Assembly (NCBI RefSeq): GCF_018304965.1
Contig: NZ_JAGQED010000014.1
Location: 42,874-106,873 of the forward strand
DNA length: 64,000 bases
Reading direction: 5' to 3'
Origin: Collimonas antrihumi
Lineage (GTDB): Bacteria > Pseudomonadota > Gammaproteobacteria > Burkholderiales > Burkholderiaceae_D
Under the pieces are notes generated by a model. The model did no database searches. It was given only the letters and a program-made list of their open reading frames with translations, and was not told the DNA's origin. A program made the position numbers and the translations under genes. Each line of letters opens with the position of its first letter. The stretch's first letter is position 1. Below, piece after piece: positions 1 to 8,521 of this stretch.

Positions 1-797
1 GGGCAGTACTGACGATTGGCTCAATCGGATTGCGCGCCGAGGAAATCGCCGTCTTGCCGAAGCTGGAACTGATTTGCGCGCTGGGCGCCGGTTTTGAAAA
101 CATCGATGTTGCCGCTGCGCGTGAGCGTGGCATTACGGTGTCCAACGGCGCCGGCACCAACGACGCTTGTGTCGCCGATCACGCCATGGGTTTGTTGCTG
201 GCGACGGTACGCGGCATTCCGCAACTGGGCGTGGCGCTGCATCAAGGCATCTGGCGCGACGCCTTGCCTTTGCCGCCGAGCGTATCCGGCAAGCGTCTCG
301 GGATTATCGGACTCGGCACGATCGGCAAGCAGATTGCACGCCGCGCCGCAGGTTTCGACATGACGATCGGCTATCACAACCGTTCGGCGCGCGATGATGT
401 GCCGTTCGCGTATTTCGCTTCGCCGCTGGAGTTGGCGCAATGGGCCGATTTCCTGGTGGTCGCCACGCCGGGCGGCGCCACCACCCGCCACATGATCAAT
501 CGCCCGGTGCTGGATGCTTTGGGGCCGCAGGGGTTTGTCGTCAATATTGCACGTGGCAGCGTGATTGATACTGCGGCATTGGCGCAAGCCTTGCGGGATG
601 GTCGGGTGGCCGGCGCCGGCCTCGATGTCTACGAGAGCGAACCGTTGCCGCCGGCTGAATTGCTGAATTTGCCGAATGCGGTTCTGACGCCGCATGTGGC
701 AGGATGGTCGCCCGAATCGGTGGCGGAGACGGTCCGATTGTTTCTGCAGAATGCCAAGCTGCATTTTTCGGGGCAGGCGGTACTGACGCCGATTTGA
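1..797 (+). CDS. D-isomer-specific 2-hydroxyacid dehydrogenase, 5' end missing
   Basis: NAD(P)-dependent reduction of a 2-keto acid to the D-2-hydroxyacid (glyoxylate/hydroxypyruvate reductase type). The frame is open from base 3 with no convincing start, so the gene begins upstream; about 264 codons are visible against a usual length of about 310. Visible in order: the hinge segment VSNGAGTNDACVADHAMGL, the Rossmann nucleotide motif GIIGLGTIGKQIA, the NIARGSVID segment with the substrate-binding Arg, the Glu of DVYESEPLP, and the catalytic His in LTPHVAG. The family is certain. The substrate is not, because the specificity-determining N-terminal loop is cut off. The gene is followed by an inverted-repeat element rather than by another gene on the same strand. 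Confidence 0.93.
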   Translation, partial: AVLTIGSIGLRAEEIAVLPKLELICALGAGFENIDVAAARERGITVSNGAGTNDACVADHAMGLLLATVRGIPQLGVALHQGIWRDALPLPPSVSGKRLGIIGLGTIGKQIARRAAGFDMTIGYHNRSARDDVPFAYFASPLELAQWADFLVVATPGGATTRHMINRPVLDALGPQGFVVNIARGSVIDTAALAQALRDGRVAGAGLDVYESEPLPPAELLNLPNAVLTPHVAGWSPESVAETVRLFLQNAKLHFSGQAVLTPI

Positions 798-831
798 GAC
801 GATGACTGGTATTGTCATCGAATGATGCGCG

Positions 832-1042
832 AAAAAAATCCGGCTCGATGCCCAATGCCGTTCAGTTAAGTGATATGACGTGGCCAGCCGCCGCGGCGGC
901 TCCGTCATCCCCGCGAACGCGGGGATCCAAATTACCGAGTGAAACAATGAAAATGGATTCCCGCGTTCGCGGGAACGACGCATGACGGAGATATCTCTGG
1001 CGTCTTAACTGAACGGCATTGGGCATCGAGCCGGATTTTTTT
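832..1042. repeat. 39-bp perfect inverted repeat enclosing a REP-like unit
   Basis: Bases 832-870 and 1004-1042 are exact reverse complements over 39 bp. The 133-bp core contains a separate palindromic repeat (903-980) of a family found four more times in the window. The outer arms read GGCTCGATGCCCAATGCCG and its complement; I saw no other copy here. This looks like a MITE-like or composite non-autonomous element, or a large bidirectional hairpin between two convergent genes. No open frame with coding character lies inside. No target duplication was identified. Confidence 0.8.
903..980. repeat. REP/BIME-like palindromic repeat, copy 1
   Basis: Two arms, GTCATCCCCGCGAACGCGGG at the left and TTCCCGCGTTCGCGGGAA at the right, point towards each other around a short spacer. 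Each arm is itself a palindrome centred on GCGAACGC. The same layout occurs at 26090, 32106, 41482 and 42183. This copy is nested in the 39-bp inverted repeat. Confidence 0.85.
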
Positions 1043-1083
1043 TAGTCGGATGCATGTCCGATTCAAACGGTCAATTCAACCGG

Positions 1084-2262
1084 TCAATTCAAGAATTTCT
1101 TATCCTTGGTAATCATGGTCATCTCGACGAATTTCGAGCCGCTGTGGTTGCTGCCCGTGAAAGTGACATCGAAGCCGCCGCCGTTATAATTTTTCACATT
1201 GATCGTTTCCAGCGCCTTGAGCAGTTTTGCCCGTGTCAGATCCTTGCCCGCGCGTTTCAAGCCTTCGACGAATACCTTGGCCGCAATGAAACCCTCCAGG
1301 CTGGAGAAGTTAGGTTCTTTGACACCGTTTTTTTCCATCAGCTTGTTATATTCAGCAACCACCGGGATTGACGAGCTCCAGGGGAATGGCACCACCTGGG
1401 AAATGACGACGCCTTCACCCTCCTTGCCGAGCGCATCCGACAATGCCTGGCTACCGACGAACGATACGTTGTAGAACTGGCCGGTATAGCCGGCTTTGCG
1501 CATTTCCTTAATGTAAGCGGCGCACGAGGTGTAGGCGCTGATCTGGATGATCGCGGCAGGGCGTTTCGGCAAGATCTTGCTGACGGCCAGCTTGACGTCG
1601 CTGCTGTTACGTTCCACCGTGGCGGACTCGACCAGTTCCACATTCATCTTCTTCAAGGCACGCTGCACGCCTTCCAGTCCGGCGCGGCCATAGGCGTCGT
1701 TCTGGTAGAACACGGCAATATTCCTGATGCCGACGTTAACCAGTTTTTCCACCAGGTGCTCGGTTTCATCGAAGTAGCCGGCGCGGATATTGAAGACCTG
1801 GTGGTTCAGCGGTTCGCGCAGCGATTGGGCGCCGGTCACGGGTGCAAAGAACGGTACGCCGGCTTGTGTGAAAATCGGCAATGCGGCATTGCTGGTCGGT
1901 GTGCCGACATAGCCGAACAAGGCAAACACATCGTCCTTTTCAATCAGGCGCTTGGTATTGGCTGCTGCCAGGTCGGCTTCGTATTTGTCGTCGGCCTTGA
2001 TGATTTCAATACGCCGTCCGTAGACGCCGCCTTGCTCATTGACAGAGTCGAAATAGGCTTTGGCGCCGGCATTCATCTGAATCCCCAACTGTGCAGCGGG
2101 GCCGGAGAATGCGGCCGATTGTCCCAGCACGATTTTCTGGTCGGTGACGCCGGATTCCGCAAAACTGGCGGATAGCGGGCTGCAGACGCCAATTGCCAGC
2201 GGTAGTGCGAAGGAAAATACGAAGGATCGTACGGAAGACAAAAGATGACGTCGGAGTCGCAT
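1084..2262 (-). CDS. Branched-chain amino acid ABC transporter substrate-binding protein (LivK type)
   Basis: Periplasmic type-1 solute-binding protein for a branched-chain amino acid or related ABC importer. The chosen ATG (2262) has GAGAAAG about 8 nt upstream and opens directly into a signal peptide (MRLRRHLL, hydrophobic core, cleavage near SASFA|ES), giving 392 aa. A longer frame back to 2334 would start almost at the predicted transcription start. The mature protein opens with VTDQKIVLGQSAAFSGPAA and has the two-lobe Peripla_BP_6 pattern (FGYVGTPTS, VFYQNDAYGRAG, LEGFIAAKVFVEGL). No permease or ATPase gene is adjacent, so it is an orphan binding protein. The ligand cannot be read from the sequence. 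Confidence 0.9.
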   Translation of the reverse strand: MRLRRHLLSSVRSFVFSFALPLAIGVCSPLSASFAESGVTDQKIVLGQSAAFSGPAAQLGIQMNAGAKAYFDSVNEQGGVYGRRIEIIKADDKYEADLAAANTKRLIEKDDVFALFGYVGTPTSNAALPIFTQAGVPFFAPVTGAQSLREPLNHQVFNIRAGYFDETEHLVEKLVNVGIRNIAVFYQNDAYGRAGLEGVQRALKKMNVELVESATVERNSSDVKLAVSKILPKRPAAIIQISAYTSCAAYIKEMRKAGYTGQFYNVSFVGSQALSDALGKEGEGVVISQVVPFPWSSSIPVVAEYNKLMEKNGVKEPNFSSLEGFIAAKVFVEGLKRAGKDLTRAKLLKALETINVKNYNGGGFDVTFTGSNHSGSKFVEMTMITKDKKFLN

Positions 2263-2342
2263 GTGCCACTTTCTCATGTTGATCAGGCGTTGCAATACCG
2301 GATTGGGCATCAAATCAGCGTTACCGCACTGCAACCTTGCAT

Positions 2343-2371
2343 ATTATAGATTTATTGCCGTAGGAAAACAA
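2343..2371 (-). promoter_or_regulatory. Sigma-70-type promoter for the LivK-like gene
   Basis: On the minus strand, TTGTTT (2371-2366) and TATAAT (2348-2343) are separated by 17 bp. The expected start near 2336 leaves a leader of about 74 nt to the ATG at 2262, which supports the shorter gene start. Confidence 0.6.
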
Positions 2372-2420
2372 AAGAAGAAGTGGTTTTGACGGGAATTGGC
2401 GTTTTTATCAGTATTCATAC

Positions 2421-3029
2421 CTATTCAAGCGAACCCAAACTGTGCAATACCGTAGCGGTACGGCGCACATGTCCCATGCGGACGAACATATGCTCGATGG
2501 CGAAGCGATGTTCCTCGGCGCTGATGCCGCTCATTGCATCTTCCACAAAGAGCAATTCATAGCCCAGGTCGTAGGCGGCTCTGGCGGTGGATTCAACGCC
2601 GATATTGGTGGCGATCCCGGTGAGCACAATGGTGCGGATATGTCGACGGCGCAATTGTTGCTCCAGGTCGGTGCCGTGAAACGCGCCCCATTGTTTCTTG
2701 GTGACGGTCAGATCGCCATCCTGAACCATCGCTTCCGGCACCAGGTCGCAAGCATTTGGAGGTAGCGGTGGCGCATCCAGCGGGCGCATCAGCGGCGCAT
2801 CGGCGCTAAGCCGCAGTAACTGCGTGACATCCACCCGCACGAATATGACCGTGCCGCCGAGTTGACGGAATGCACTTGCCAGCCTCACTGAATTCTCCAC
2901 AACCTGAGAGCCGGAATGCGGCGCCAGCGGGCGGCCAAGATTGCTGTGCTGCAGATCAATCTGCACCAGCGCCGTGGTTTTGGGGTCAATCGCAAGCGGA
3001 ACGTTGAGGTTGTTGAGCGGGGTAACCAT
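2421..3029 (-). CDS. YecD-like isochorismatase-family protein
   Basis: Small alpha/beta hydrolase-fold protein of the isochorismatase/cysteine hydrolase superfamily, 202 aa from the ATG at 3029 (AGGAAC at SD distance). Visible: the acid residue in ALVQIDLQHSN, the Lys region TVTKKQWGAFHGTDLEQQLRRR and the cis-peptide/nucleophile region TGIATNIGVESTARAAYDLG. The usual Cys of TNxCVESTA is Gly here. From memory, E. coli YecD also has STNIGVESTA and KRQWGAFYGTDLE, so the protein matches the YecD branch. A cysteine-dependent amidase reaction is therefore unlikely; an isochorismatase-like or unknown hydrolysis is possible. It is transcribed towards the LivK-like gene but spaced about 160 bp from it. 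Confidence 0.88.
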   Translation of the reverse strand: MVTPLNNLNVPLAIDPKTTALVQIDLQHSNLGRPLAPHSGSQVVENSVRLASAFRQLGGTVIFVRVDVTQLLRLSADAPLMRPLDAPPLPPNACDLVPEAMVQDGDLTVTKKQWGAFHGTDLEQQLRRRHIRTIVLTGIATNIGVESTARAAYDLGYELLFVEDAMSGISAEEHRFAIEHMFVRMGHVRRTATVLHSLGSLE

Positions 3030-3158
3030 GTGCAATGTTCCTATGTGAGGTTGTCTTTGCGTTATTTTACCCTTGTGGCCGCCTATCGGAATTTGGGGCT
3101 GAATCTGGCATAAAATCAAGCATGAACATGCATCGTTAAATTTACATAAGGAACAGGA

Positions 3159-3206
3159 ATGTTGAATATCTCAGTGCCCACTAGCGAAAAATCAGGCTCA
3201 TGCTGA
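3159..3206 (+). CDS. Possible 15-codon leader ORF
   Basis: ATG preceded by a good ribosome site (AAGGAACAGGA) and encoding MLNISVPTSEKSGSC. Its stop overlaps the start of the next small ORF as ATGCTGA, an arrangement typical of translational coupling. It could equally be the true N-terminus of a single gene with a frame error. Speculative. Confidence 0.3.
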   Translation: MLNISVPTSEKSGSC

Positions 3207-3373
3207 ACTCTTCAGATGAGCAAGCGAATGGTGCGCGAGACGACAGCCATATCAGCTTTGAGGCAATCCAGAATATGGCAATGATCGAAGAAGAGTATGA
3301 AGGCATGGATTGCTATTTGCGTCAGGTACTCGATATCGATGTCGAACGAATCCAGCAAAATTATCTGGTGTAG
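3200..3373 (+). CDS. Small acidic hypothetical protein (57 aa)
   Basis: Unrecognised 57-residue ORF: N-terminus MLNSSDEQANGARDD, then an amphipathic acidic stretch (MAMIEEEYEGMDCYL) and a C-terminus ending RIQQNYLV. The composition is protein-like (acidic helix, no long low-complexity run), and the ORF starts by a 4-nt overlap with a better-supported start codon upstream. Its stop TAG lies at the edge of a short palindrome (GTGGGCAC/GTGCCCAC). No signal peptide or membrane segment. No function is proposed. Confidence 0.45.
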   Translation: MLNSSDEQANGARDDSHISFEAIQNMAMIEEEYEGMDCYLRQVLDIDVERIQQNYLV

Positions 3374-3400
3374 GGGTGGGCACGTACTTGTGCCCACGCG
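3371..3400. repeat. TAGGGTGGGCAC-type palindrome, copy 1
   Basis: GTGGGCAC (3376-3383) and GTGCCCAC (3390-3397) form an 8-bp stem. The sequence begins with the TAG stop of the preceding small ORF. Related copies follow pdxA (38390) and the YgjP-like gene (39722). Confidence 0.6.
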
Positions 3401-3455
3401 GTGTTCGGATCGGCACAGTATGGGCAATAAAACCCGCCCTCCCTACGATCAAATA

Positions 3456-3487
3456 AAAAAGCCACCGACAATGTCGGTGGCTTTTTG
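3456..3487. terminator. Bidirectional rho-independent terminator
   Basis: Stem GCCACCGAC/GTCGGTGGC (3461-3469 with 3473-3481), 3-nt loop, flanked by A6 on the left and T5 on the right. It lies between the small plus-strand ORF and the end of the M13 peptidase gene and can serve both. Confidence 0.85.
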
Positions 3488-3506
3488 GTTATAGCGATGG
3501 CTGCCG

Positions 3507-5609
3507 TTACCACATCAGGACGCGTTGCTCCGGCGACAGATACATCTTGTCGCCCGGCTTGACGTCAAATGCACTGTAGAAACCAGGCTGGTTGCTCAGC
3601 GTGCCGTTGCCGCGGAAGCGTGGCGGCGAGTGCGGATCGGTCTTCACATAAACGATAGCCTGTGCATCGCGCACCTTGCCGCGCCATACCTGAGCCCAGC
3701 CCAGGTACAAGCGCTGATCGCCGGTGAGGCCGTCGATTACCGCCGGCGTCTTGCCAGCCAGGGACAGGTGATAAGCCTTGTAGGCGATGGTCAGGCCGGA
3801 GTTGTCCGCAATGTTTTCACCCAAGGTAAGTTCACCGTTAACCTTGTAGCCGGGAACCGGGCTGTAAGCGCCGTATTGCGCTACCAGGGCCTTGGTCTTG
3901 ACCGCGAACTTCTCGTGATCTTCCTTGGTCCACCAGTCGCGCAAATTGCCGATCTCATCGTACTGGCTGCCCTGGTCGTCGAAGCCATGGCTGATTTCAT
4001 GGCCGATCACTGCGCCGATGCCGCCGTAATTGACGGCGTCGTCAGCGTTGGCGTTGAAGAACGGCGGTTGCAGAATCGCAGCCGGGAACACGATTTCGTT
4101 GAACTCAGGGTTGTAATAAGCGTTCACGGTTTGCGGCGTCATGCCCCATTCGGTGCGGTCGACCGGCTTGCCGAGCTTATCGATATTGCGCTTGAATTCA
4201 AACTGGTTGGCGCGCATCACATTGCCGACCAGGTCGTCGCGTTTGATGACCAGGCTGGAGTAGTCGCGCCATTTGTCCGGATAACCGATCTTCAGCATCA
4301 GCGTAGACAATTTCTTTTGCGCCTGCTTCTTGGTATCGGCGCCCATCCAGTCCAGGCCGTCGATGCTTTGGTGGTAGGCGGCGATCAGGTTGGCCACCAA
4401 TTTTTCCATGCGGGCTTTGTTTTCAGGCGGGAAAAATTGCTCCACATAGAGTTGGCCCAAACCTTCGCCGATGCTGGCTTCGACCACATTGATGCCGCGC
4501 TTCCAGCGTGGTTCGTTTTGCGGTACGCCACGCAGCACGGTGCCTTTGAATGCAAAATTCTGATCGACGTATTCCTTGGACAGGTCAGAGGCATAGCTGC
4601 TCAGCACATGCCATTTGAAATACGCTTTCCAGACCGGCAGCGGAGTCTTTTCCAGAATCTTGTCGAGACCTTTGATATAGCTAGGCTGGCTGATCACCAG
4701 ATACGACACCTTGTCCTTCAAACCGGCGCCGGCCAGATAGCCGTCCCATTCGAAATGCGGAGCCAGCGTGTGCAACTGCGCCAGTTCAACCCGATTGTAG
4801 GTCTTGACCGGGTCGCGATTCTGAACTTTGGTCCATTGCACCTTGGCCAGCTCGGTTTCCAGAGCGACGATGCTGGCGGCGTTTTTGCGGGCCGCCTTGT
4901 CGCCGGACAAAGTCAGCATGGCTTCCACATGTGCCCGGTATTTGGCCAGCGTGTCTTTCAGCTTGGCGTCGTCGGCTTTCAGGTAATAATCGCGGTCCGG
5001 CAGGCCGAGGCCGCTTTGGCCGAGATCGGCAATGACTTTGCTTGAGTCTTTAGCGTCTTGATGAATGCCCAGATCGTAAGGCGCGCTGACGCCGATGCTG
5101 TTCAGATGGGCGATCAGGCTCGGGATCTGTTTCTTGTCTTTCAATGCATCGACGCGGGCGAATTCTTCGCTCAACGGCTTGACGCCCAGTGCTTCCAACG
5201 CCGGCTCATCCATGTAGCTGGCATACAGATCGGCGATTTTTTGCTGGTTGGAGCCGGGCGTGATGTTCTTTTCGGCGCTGACGGCGTCGACGATCGTATG
5301 CAGCTGGTTCAACGAGTTTTCACGCAACTCATAGAACGCGCCCCATGACGATTTGTCGGCAGGGATTTCGGTTTTCTTGAGCCAGCTACCGTTGACGTAG
5401 CTATAGAAGTCATCCTGAGGGCGTACCGTCAGGTCGGCATTCTGCATGTCGATACCGCTGACCTGCTTCGAGGCGACGACAGCAGCGGCGGCGGTGCGGG
5501 GAGTTTGAGCGAAGCTGGCGGTGGAGACGGTGTAGCCGGCAACCAGGGTCAGCACTGCTGCACAAATTAGAGAGCGTTTCACGAGTAAATAATCCTTATG
5601 AGAAGTCAT
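3507..5609 (-). CDS. M13-family zinc metallopeptidase (PepO/neprilysin type), exported
   Basis: Oligopeptidase of the neprilysin family, about 700 aa, the usual length for bacterial PepO. It has an N-terminal signal peptide with cleavage near TASFA|QTP and a peptidase M13 N-terminal domain starting around QNADLTVRPQDDFYSYVNGSW. The zinc site is VIGHEISHGFDDQGSQYD (HExxH), with the third-ligand motif GENIADNSG further on, and the C-terminus ends in Trp (RVLMW) as in the family. Likely periplasmic or lipid-linked peptide degradation. A GTG at 5582 with AAGGA upstream is an alternative start that would remove nine residues before the signal sequence. Six 11-bp direct repeats lie just upstream (5653-5718). 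Confidence 0.95.
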   Translation of the reverse strand: MTSHKDYLLVKRSLICAAVLTLVAGYTVSTASFAQTPRTAAAAVVASKQVSGIDMQNADLTVRPQDDFYSYVNGSWLKKTEIPADKSSWGAFYELRENSLNQLHTIVDAVSAEKNITPGSNQQKIADLYASYMDEPALEALGVKPLSEEFARVDALKDKKQIPSLIAHLNSIGVSAPYDLGIHQDAKDSSKVIADLGQSGLGLPDRDYYLKADDAKLKDTLAKYRAHVEAMLTLSGDKAARKNAASIVALETELAKVQWTKVQNRDPVKTYNRVELAQLHTLAPHFEWDGYLAGAGLKDKVSYLVISQPSYIKGLDKILEKTPLPVWKAYFKWHVLSSYASDLSKEYVDQNFAFKGTVLRGVPQNEPRWKRGINVVEASIGEGLGQLYVEQFFPPENKARMEKLVANLIAAYHQSIDGLDWMGADTKKQAQKKLSTLMLKIGYPDKWRDYSSLVIKRDDLVGNVMRANQFEFKRNIDKLGKPVDRTEWGMTPQTVNAYYNPEFNEIVFPAAILQPPFFNANADDAVNYGGIGAVIGHEISHGFDDQGSQYDEIGNLRDWWTKEDHEKFAVKTKALVAQYGAYSPVPGYKVNGELTLGENIADNSGLTIAYKAYHLSLAGKTPAVIDGLTGDQRLYLGWAQVWRGKVRDAQAIVYVKTDPHSPPRFRGNGTLSNQPGFYSAFDVKPGDKMYLSPEQRVLMW

Positions 5610-5652
5610 CGGAAAAAACAGCCTTGTAAGGCATTCTATAAAACTATTGAAA

Positions 5653-5718
5653 TTTGAAATCAGTTTGAAATCAGTTTGAAATCAGTTTGAAATCAGTTTG
5701 AAATCAGTTTGAAATCAG
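5653..5718. repeat. Six exact 11-bp direct repeats
   Basis: The unit TTTGAAATCAG is repeated six times without a mismatch, followed by a partial unit TTTCAAAC. The 11-bp period is close to one helical turn, so the short A-tracts lie on one face of the DNA. It lies 40-140 bp upstream of the M13 peptidase start, where a promoter or regulator site would be expected. Confidence 0.95.
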
Positions 5719-5818
5719 TTTCAAACTATCTGAAACTACTTGAAGCCACTTAAGCCCTGGACTTAAGCCCGCTGATACGCCAAGACGAACATAGCCCCAT
5801 TGTTCCATTGTTCTGCCA

Positions 5819-8521
5819 TCAGCGCAGAATGGCCTCCGGATCTTGCTTATCGCGCAACGCAGTGCATAACAAAGTCTGTTCACGGGTTTGCGCCAGGCCG
5901 CGTTCGGCGCCAGGCAAATGTTCGAGCAAAGGCTGGAAAAAAGCTGCCAGGCGATCTGCTTCGCGTTGCGAGCAGCTGTCGCCGGCAACCAGCCCGGGCA
6001 ATCTGCTGCCGGACATTTCACCGCTGCGCTTGATCAGTTGCACATGGTTGGCGGTAAACCACTTCCACATTGCTTCGCGGCCTTCGCCATCTTCCCGGCT
6101 GGCACGCAACAAGGTACTCATCTCGCCGATTTTGACGCGTGGATCCAGCGCCAGGTTGCGGGCACGTTCAGCGCTGCCGGCGGTAGTGGCAGAGCCCAGG
6201 CCGGCCAGCATCGCCATGCGTTGCGCCGGTTCGCTGGCGGTGCCAAGCGCCTTGATTAACGCGTCGATGGCGGTGCTGCCGCTATCTTGCGTGCTGACTG
6301 CCAGCACCGAACGCAACAGGTCGGGGTTGGCTGCTTCCAGATTGAGCTGACCATCGGCATTCGGTTGCAACGCCTGTTTGCCTTGTGCCAGCAGAGCCTG
6401 CCGCACTTCTGGCAATTTCATGTCGAGCGCAAGAAAGTCTGCCAGAGAAGCGCGTAACAAGGCATCGTCCTGGCTTTCATTGGCGCGCCGCTGATAGCCG
6501 AGTTGCTGCAGCCGCGGCAGATACAGCTTGCGTGCCAGCTCAGTCAGACGGGTGCGTTGAGCATCGCTGCGCGCTTCGTACCTGGATAACCACTGGAGTG
6601 TCGGAATCAGCGCTGTCGCCACTTCGCGCGTGTCCGATTTGGCCAGGCGCGGCGCCGCTGCCAATACTGCCGCTGCATCCAGATCGCCGCGGCCAAAGCC
6701 GGCGTTGATGGCGTCAGCGTATGCCAGCTGTTCGGTGTCGGGCAGCTTTTCGAGATTGCCGGTCAGACGTGCCAGATCGTCGTGCGCCATGTTAAAGCGA
6801 TAGTAGCCTGCAGCGTCGGCATTGGGCATATACCAGCTGCTGGCAGACGCACCTTGCAGCACCATCTGGCCTTGTTTCTGGTCCAGCAATTCACATTGTG
6901 TTTTTGTCTCGCCGGCGGCAGCGCCGTTGGTGATGCTATAGCGTACGCACACTGGAATGCCCCACAGCCGCTTGGCTTCGCCGGTCGAACCCAGCGGCAG
7001 GTAACGCTGCTGTTTCAGATGCAGTACCGCCTTGCCGTTTTCCCAGCTGAGGGTGGTGTCTACCAGCGGCACGCCGGCTTGATCGAGGAAACTTTGCATT
7101 GCTTTGGCAAGACGCTGGTCTTTCCCGGACGCCTTGGTCAGCGCGGCGATCAGGTCGTCTGCGGTGGCGCTGGAAAACTGATGTTGCTTGATATACGCCC
7201 GCACGCCCTTGCGGAAAGTATCCGCGCCCAGGTAGCGCTCGAACATATTCAGTACGGCCGCGCCCTTTTGGTAGGTGATGCCATCGAACGCTGTTTCGAT
7301 ATCGCCGTTGCCGGTGATCGGCTGGCGGATGCGGCGCACGCTGACCAGGCTATCGTTTTGCATGGCGTAGTTGGCGCCGCCGATCAGCTCCAGGTCGGCA
7401 CGGTATTCCGGATGCAGCTGCCGCGTGATCTTGCTTTGCATCCAGGTGGCAAAGGCTTCGTTCAGCCACAGATCGTCCCACCATGGCATGGTGACCGTAT
7501 CGCCGAACCATTGATGCGCCAGTTCGTGGGCATTGACATTGAACGAGCTGCGCACATTGTGCGCCGGCGAATTGGCATCGAGCAGCATCAGGTAATCGCG
7601 GAAAGTCACCAGTCCCGGATTCTCCATGGCGCCGGCGGCAAAGTCAGGCGCTGCCAGCAAATCCAGCTTGTCGAACGGGTAGCCGAAACCGAAATAATCT
7701 TCCAGCGCAGTGATGATGGCTGGCGTCTCCGCCAACGCCGGCTTGATGCGCTGGCCTTCACCTTTGGGTGTGATGCCGCGCAGCGGTATTGCGTGAGAAC
7801 GCCATTGCGTCGCCGGGATTTTCGGGCCATTCACGACATCCCATGGACCGACGGCAAACGCCACCAGATAAGTCGGCAGCGGCTTGGTAGTGGCAAAGCT
7901 GAGCTTGCGCCAACCGTCGCCCAGTTTCCGTTCTGAGACTTGCCGGGTGTTGGCGACGGCAACCTGGTTTTCAGGTACGGTCAGGCTGAGCGTGAAGGGC
8001 GTCTTGAATGCCGGTTCGTCGAAACCGGGGAAGGCATAGCGTGCGCTGATCGCCTCCATCTGCGTGATGACATACGGCTCGCCTTGACTGTTGACCTTGT
8101 ACACACCTTCCAGCTGCTGATTGAACGGCGCGCTGTACTCCAGCATCACGCTATAACGTCCGGCTGGCAGCGTCTGGCCAAATTCGAGTGTTGCGACGCC
8201 TTCCTTTTTCGCCGCTACCTTGTATTCGGCTGTGTGAATTTTCTTACTGCTATCGGTGAGCGTGACTTTGCTGACGCTCAAATCATGGCCGTGCAGCCAC
8301 AGGTGATCGGCAGCTTGTTTCAGTTCGATGTCTATGGTGGCGTTGCCGGTGTATTCAAGCTGATGCGGATCGACCCGAAAGTCGAGCTGATAAGCCAGCG
8401 GTTGAACCCAGCGCGGTAATTTTCCCAGTGGTGCAGCATCATCCGGGGTCGCCGCTGCGGCGTTGAATGATGCGATGCTGATAGCGAGAGCGGCTAATGT
8501 GAAACGACGGGTAGTACACAT
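5819..8521 (-). CDS. M1-family aminopeptidase with ERAP1-like C-terminal domain, exported
   Basis: Zinc aminopeptidase of about 900 aa. The signal peptide (MCTTRRFTLAALAIS... cut near NAAAA|TPDD) implies periplasmic location. The substrate-anchoring motif GAMENPG is at about residue 300 and the zinc site HELAHQWFGDTVTMPWWDD with NEAFA at about 335-360. A long alpha-helical C-terminal domain of the ERAP1 type follows. The architecture is closer to the puromycin-sensitive/TolM-like group than to cytosolic E. coli PepN. ATG 8521 is preceded in frame by a GTG; GGAGGA lies upstream of both. It is followed downstream by the other exported peptidase gene (3507-5609) in the same orientation, separated by the direct-repeat region. 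Confidence 0.95.
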   Translation of the reverse strand: MCTTRRFTLAALAISIASFNAAAATPDDAAPLGKLPRWVQPLAYQLDFRVDPHQLEYTGNATIDIELKQAADHLWLHGHDLSVSKVTLTDSSKKIHTAEYKVAAKKEGVATLEFGQTLPAGRYSVMLEYSAPFNQQLEGVYKVNSQGEPYVITQMEAISARYAFPGFDEPAFKTPFTLSLTVPENQVAVANTRQVSERKLGDGWRKLSFATTKPLPTYLVAFAVGPWDVVNGPKIPATQWRSHAIPLRGITPKGEGQRIKPALAETPAIITALEDYFGFGYPFDKLDLLAAPDFAAGAMENPGLVTFRDYLMLLDANSPAHNVRSSFNVNAHELAHQWFGDTVTMPWWDDLWLNEAFATWMQSKITRQLHPEYRADLELIGGANYAMQNDSLVSVRRIRQPITGNGDIETAFDGITYQKGAAVLNMFERYLGADTFRKGVRAYIKQHQFSSATADDLIAALTKASGKDQRLAKAMQSFLDQAGVPLVDTTLSWENGKAVLHLKQQRYLPLGSTGEAKRLWGIPVCVRYSITNGAAAGETKTQCELLDQKQGQMVLQGASASSWYMPNADAAGYYRFNMAHDDLARLTGNLEKLPDTEQLAYADAINAGFGRGDLDAAAVLAAAPRLAKSDTREVATALIPTLQWLSRYEARSDAQRTRLTELARKLYLPRLQQLGYQRRANESQDDALLRASLADFLALDMKLPEVRQALLAQGKQALQPNADGQLNLEAANPDLLRSVLAVSTQDSGSTAIDALIKALGTASEPAQRMAMLAGLGSATTAGSAERARNLALDPRVKIGEMSTLLRASREDGEGREAMWKWFTANHVQLIKRSGEMSGSRLPGLVAGDSCSQREADRLAAFFQPLLEHLPGAERGLAQTREQTLLCTALRDKQDPEAILR

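Noticed and set aside
903..980. Gene inside the inverted-repeat element
   Set aside because: Only spurious frames cross it; sequence is explained by palindromic arms.
3525..5045. 506-codon open frame on the plus strand
   Set aside because: Antisense shadow of the M13 peptidase gene caused by GC-rich codon use; no start signal or motif.
5653..5718. CRISPR array
   Set aside because: Units are 11 bp and directly adjacent with no spacers.
6782..7936. 384-codon open frame on the plus strand
   Set aside because: Antisense to the M1 aminopeptidase gene.
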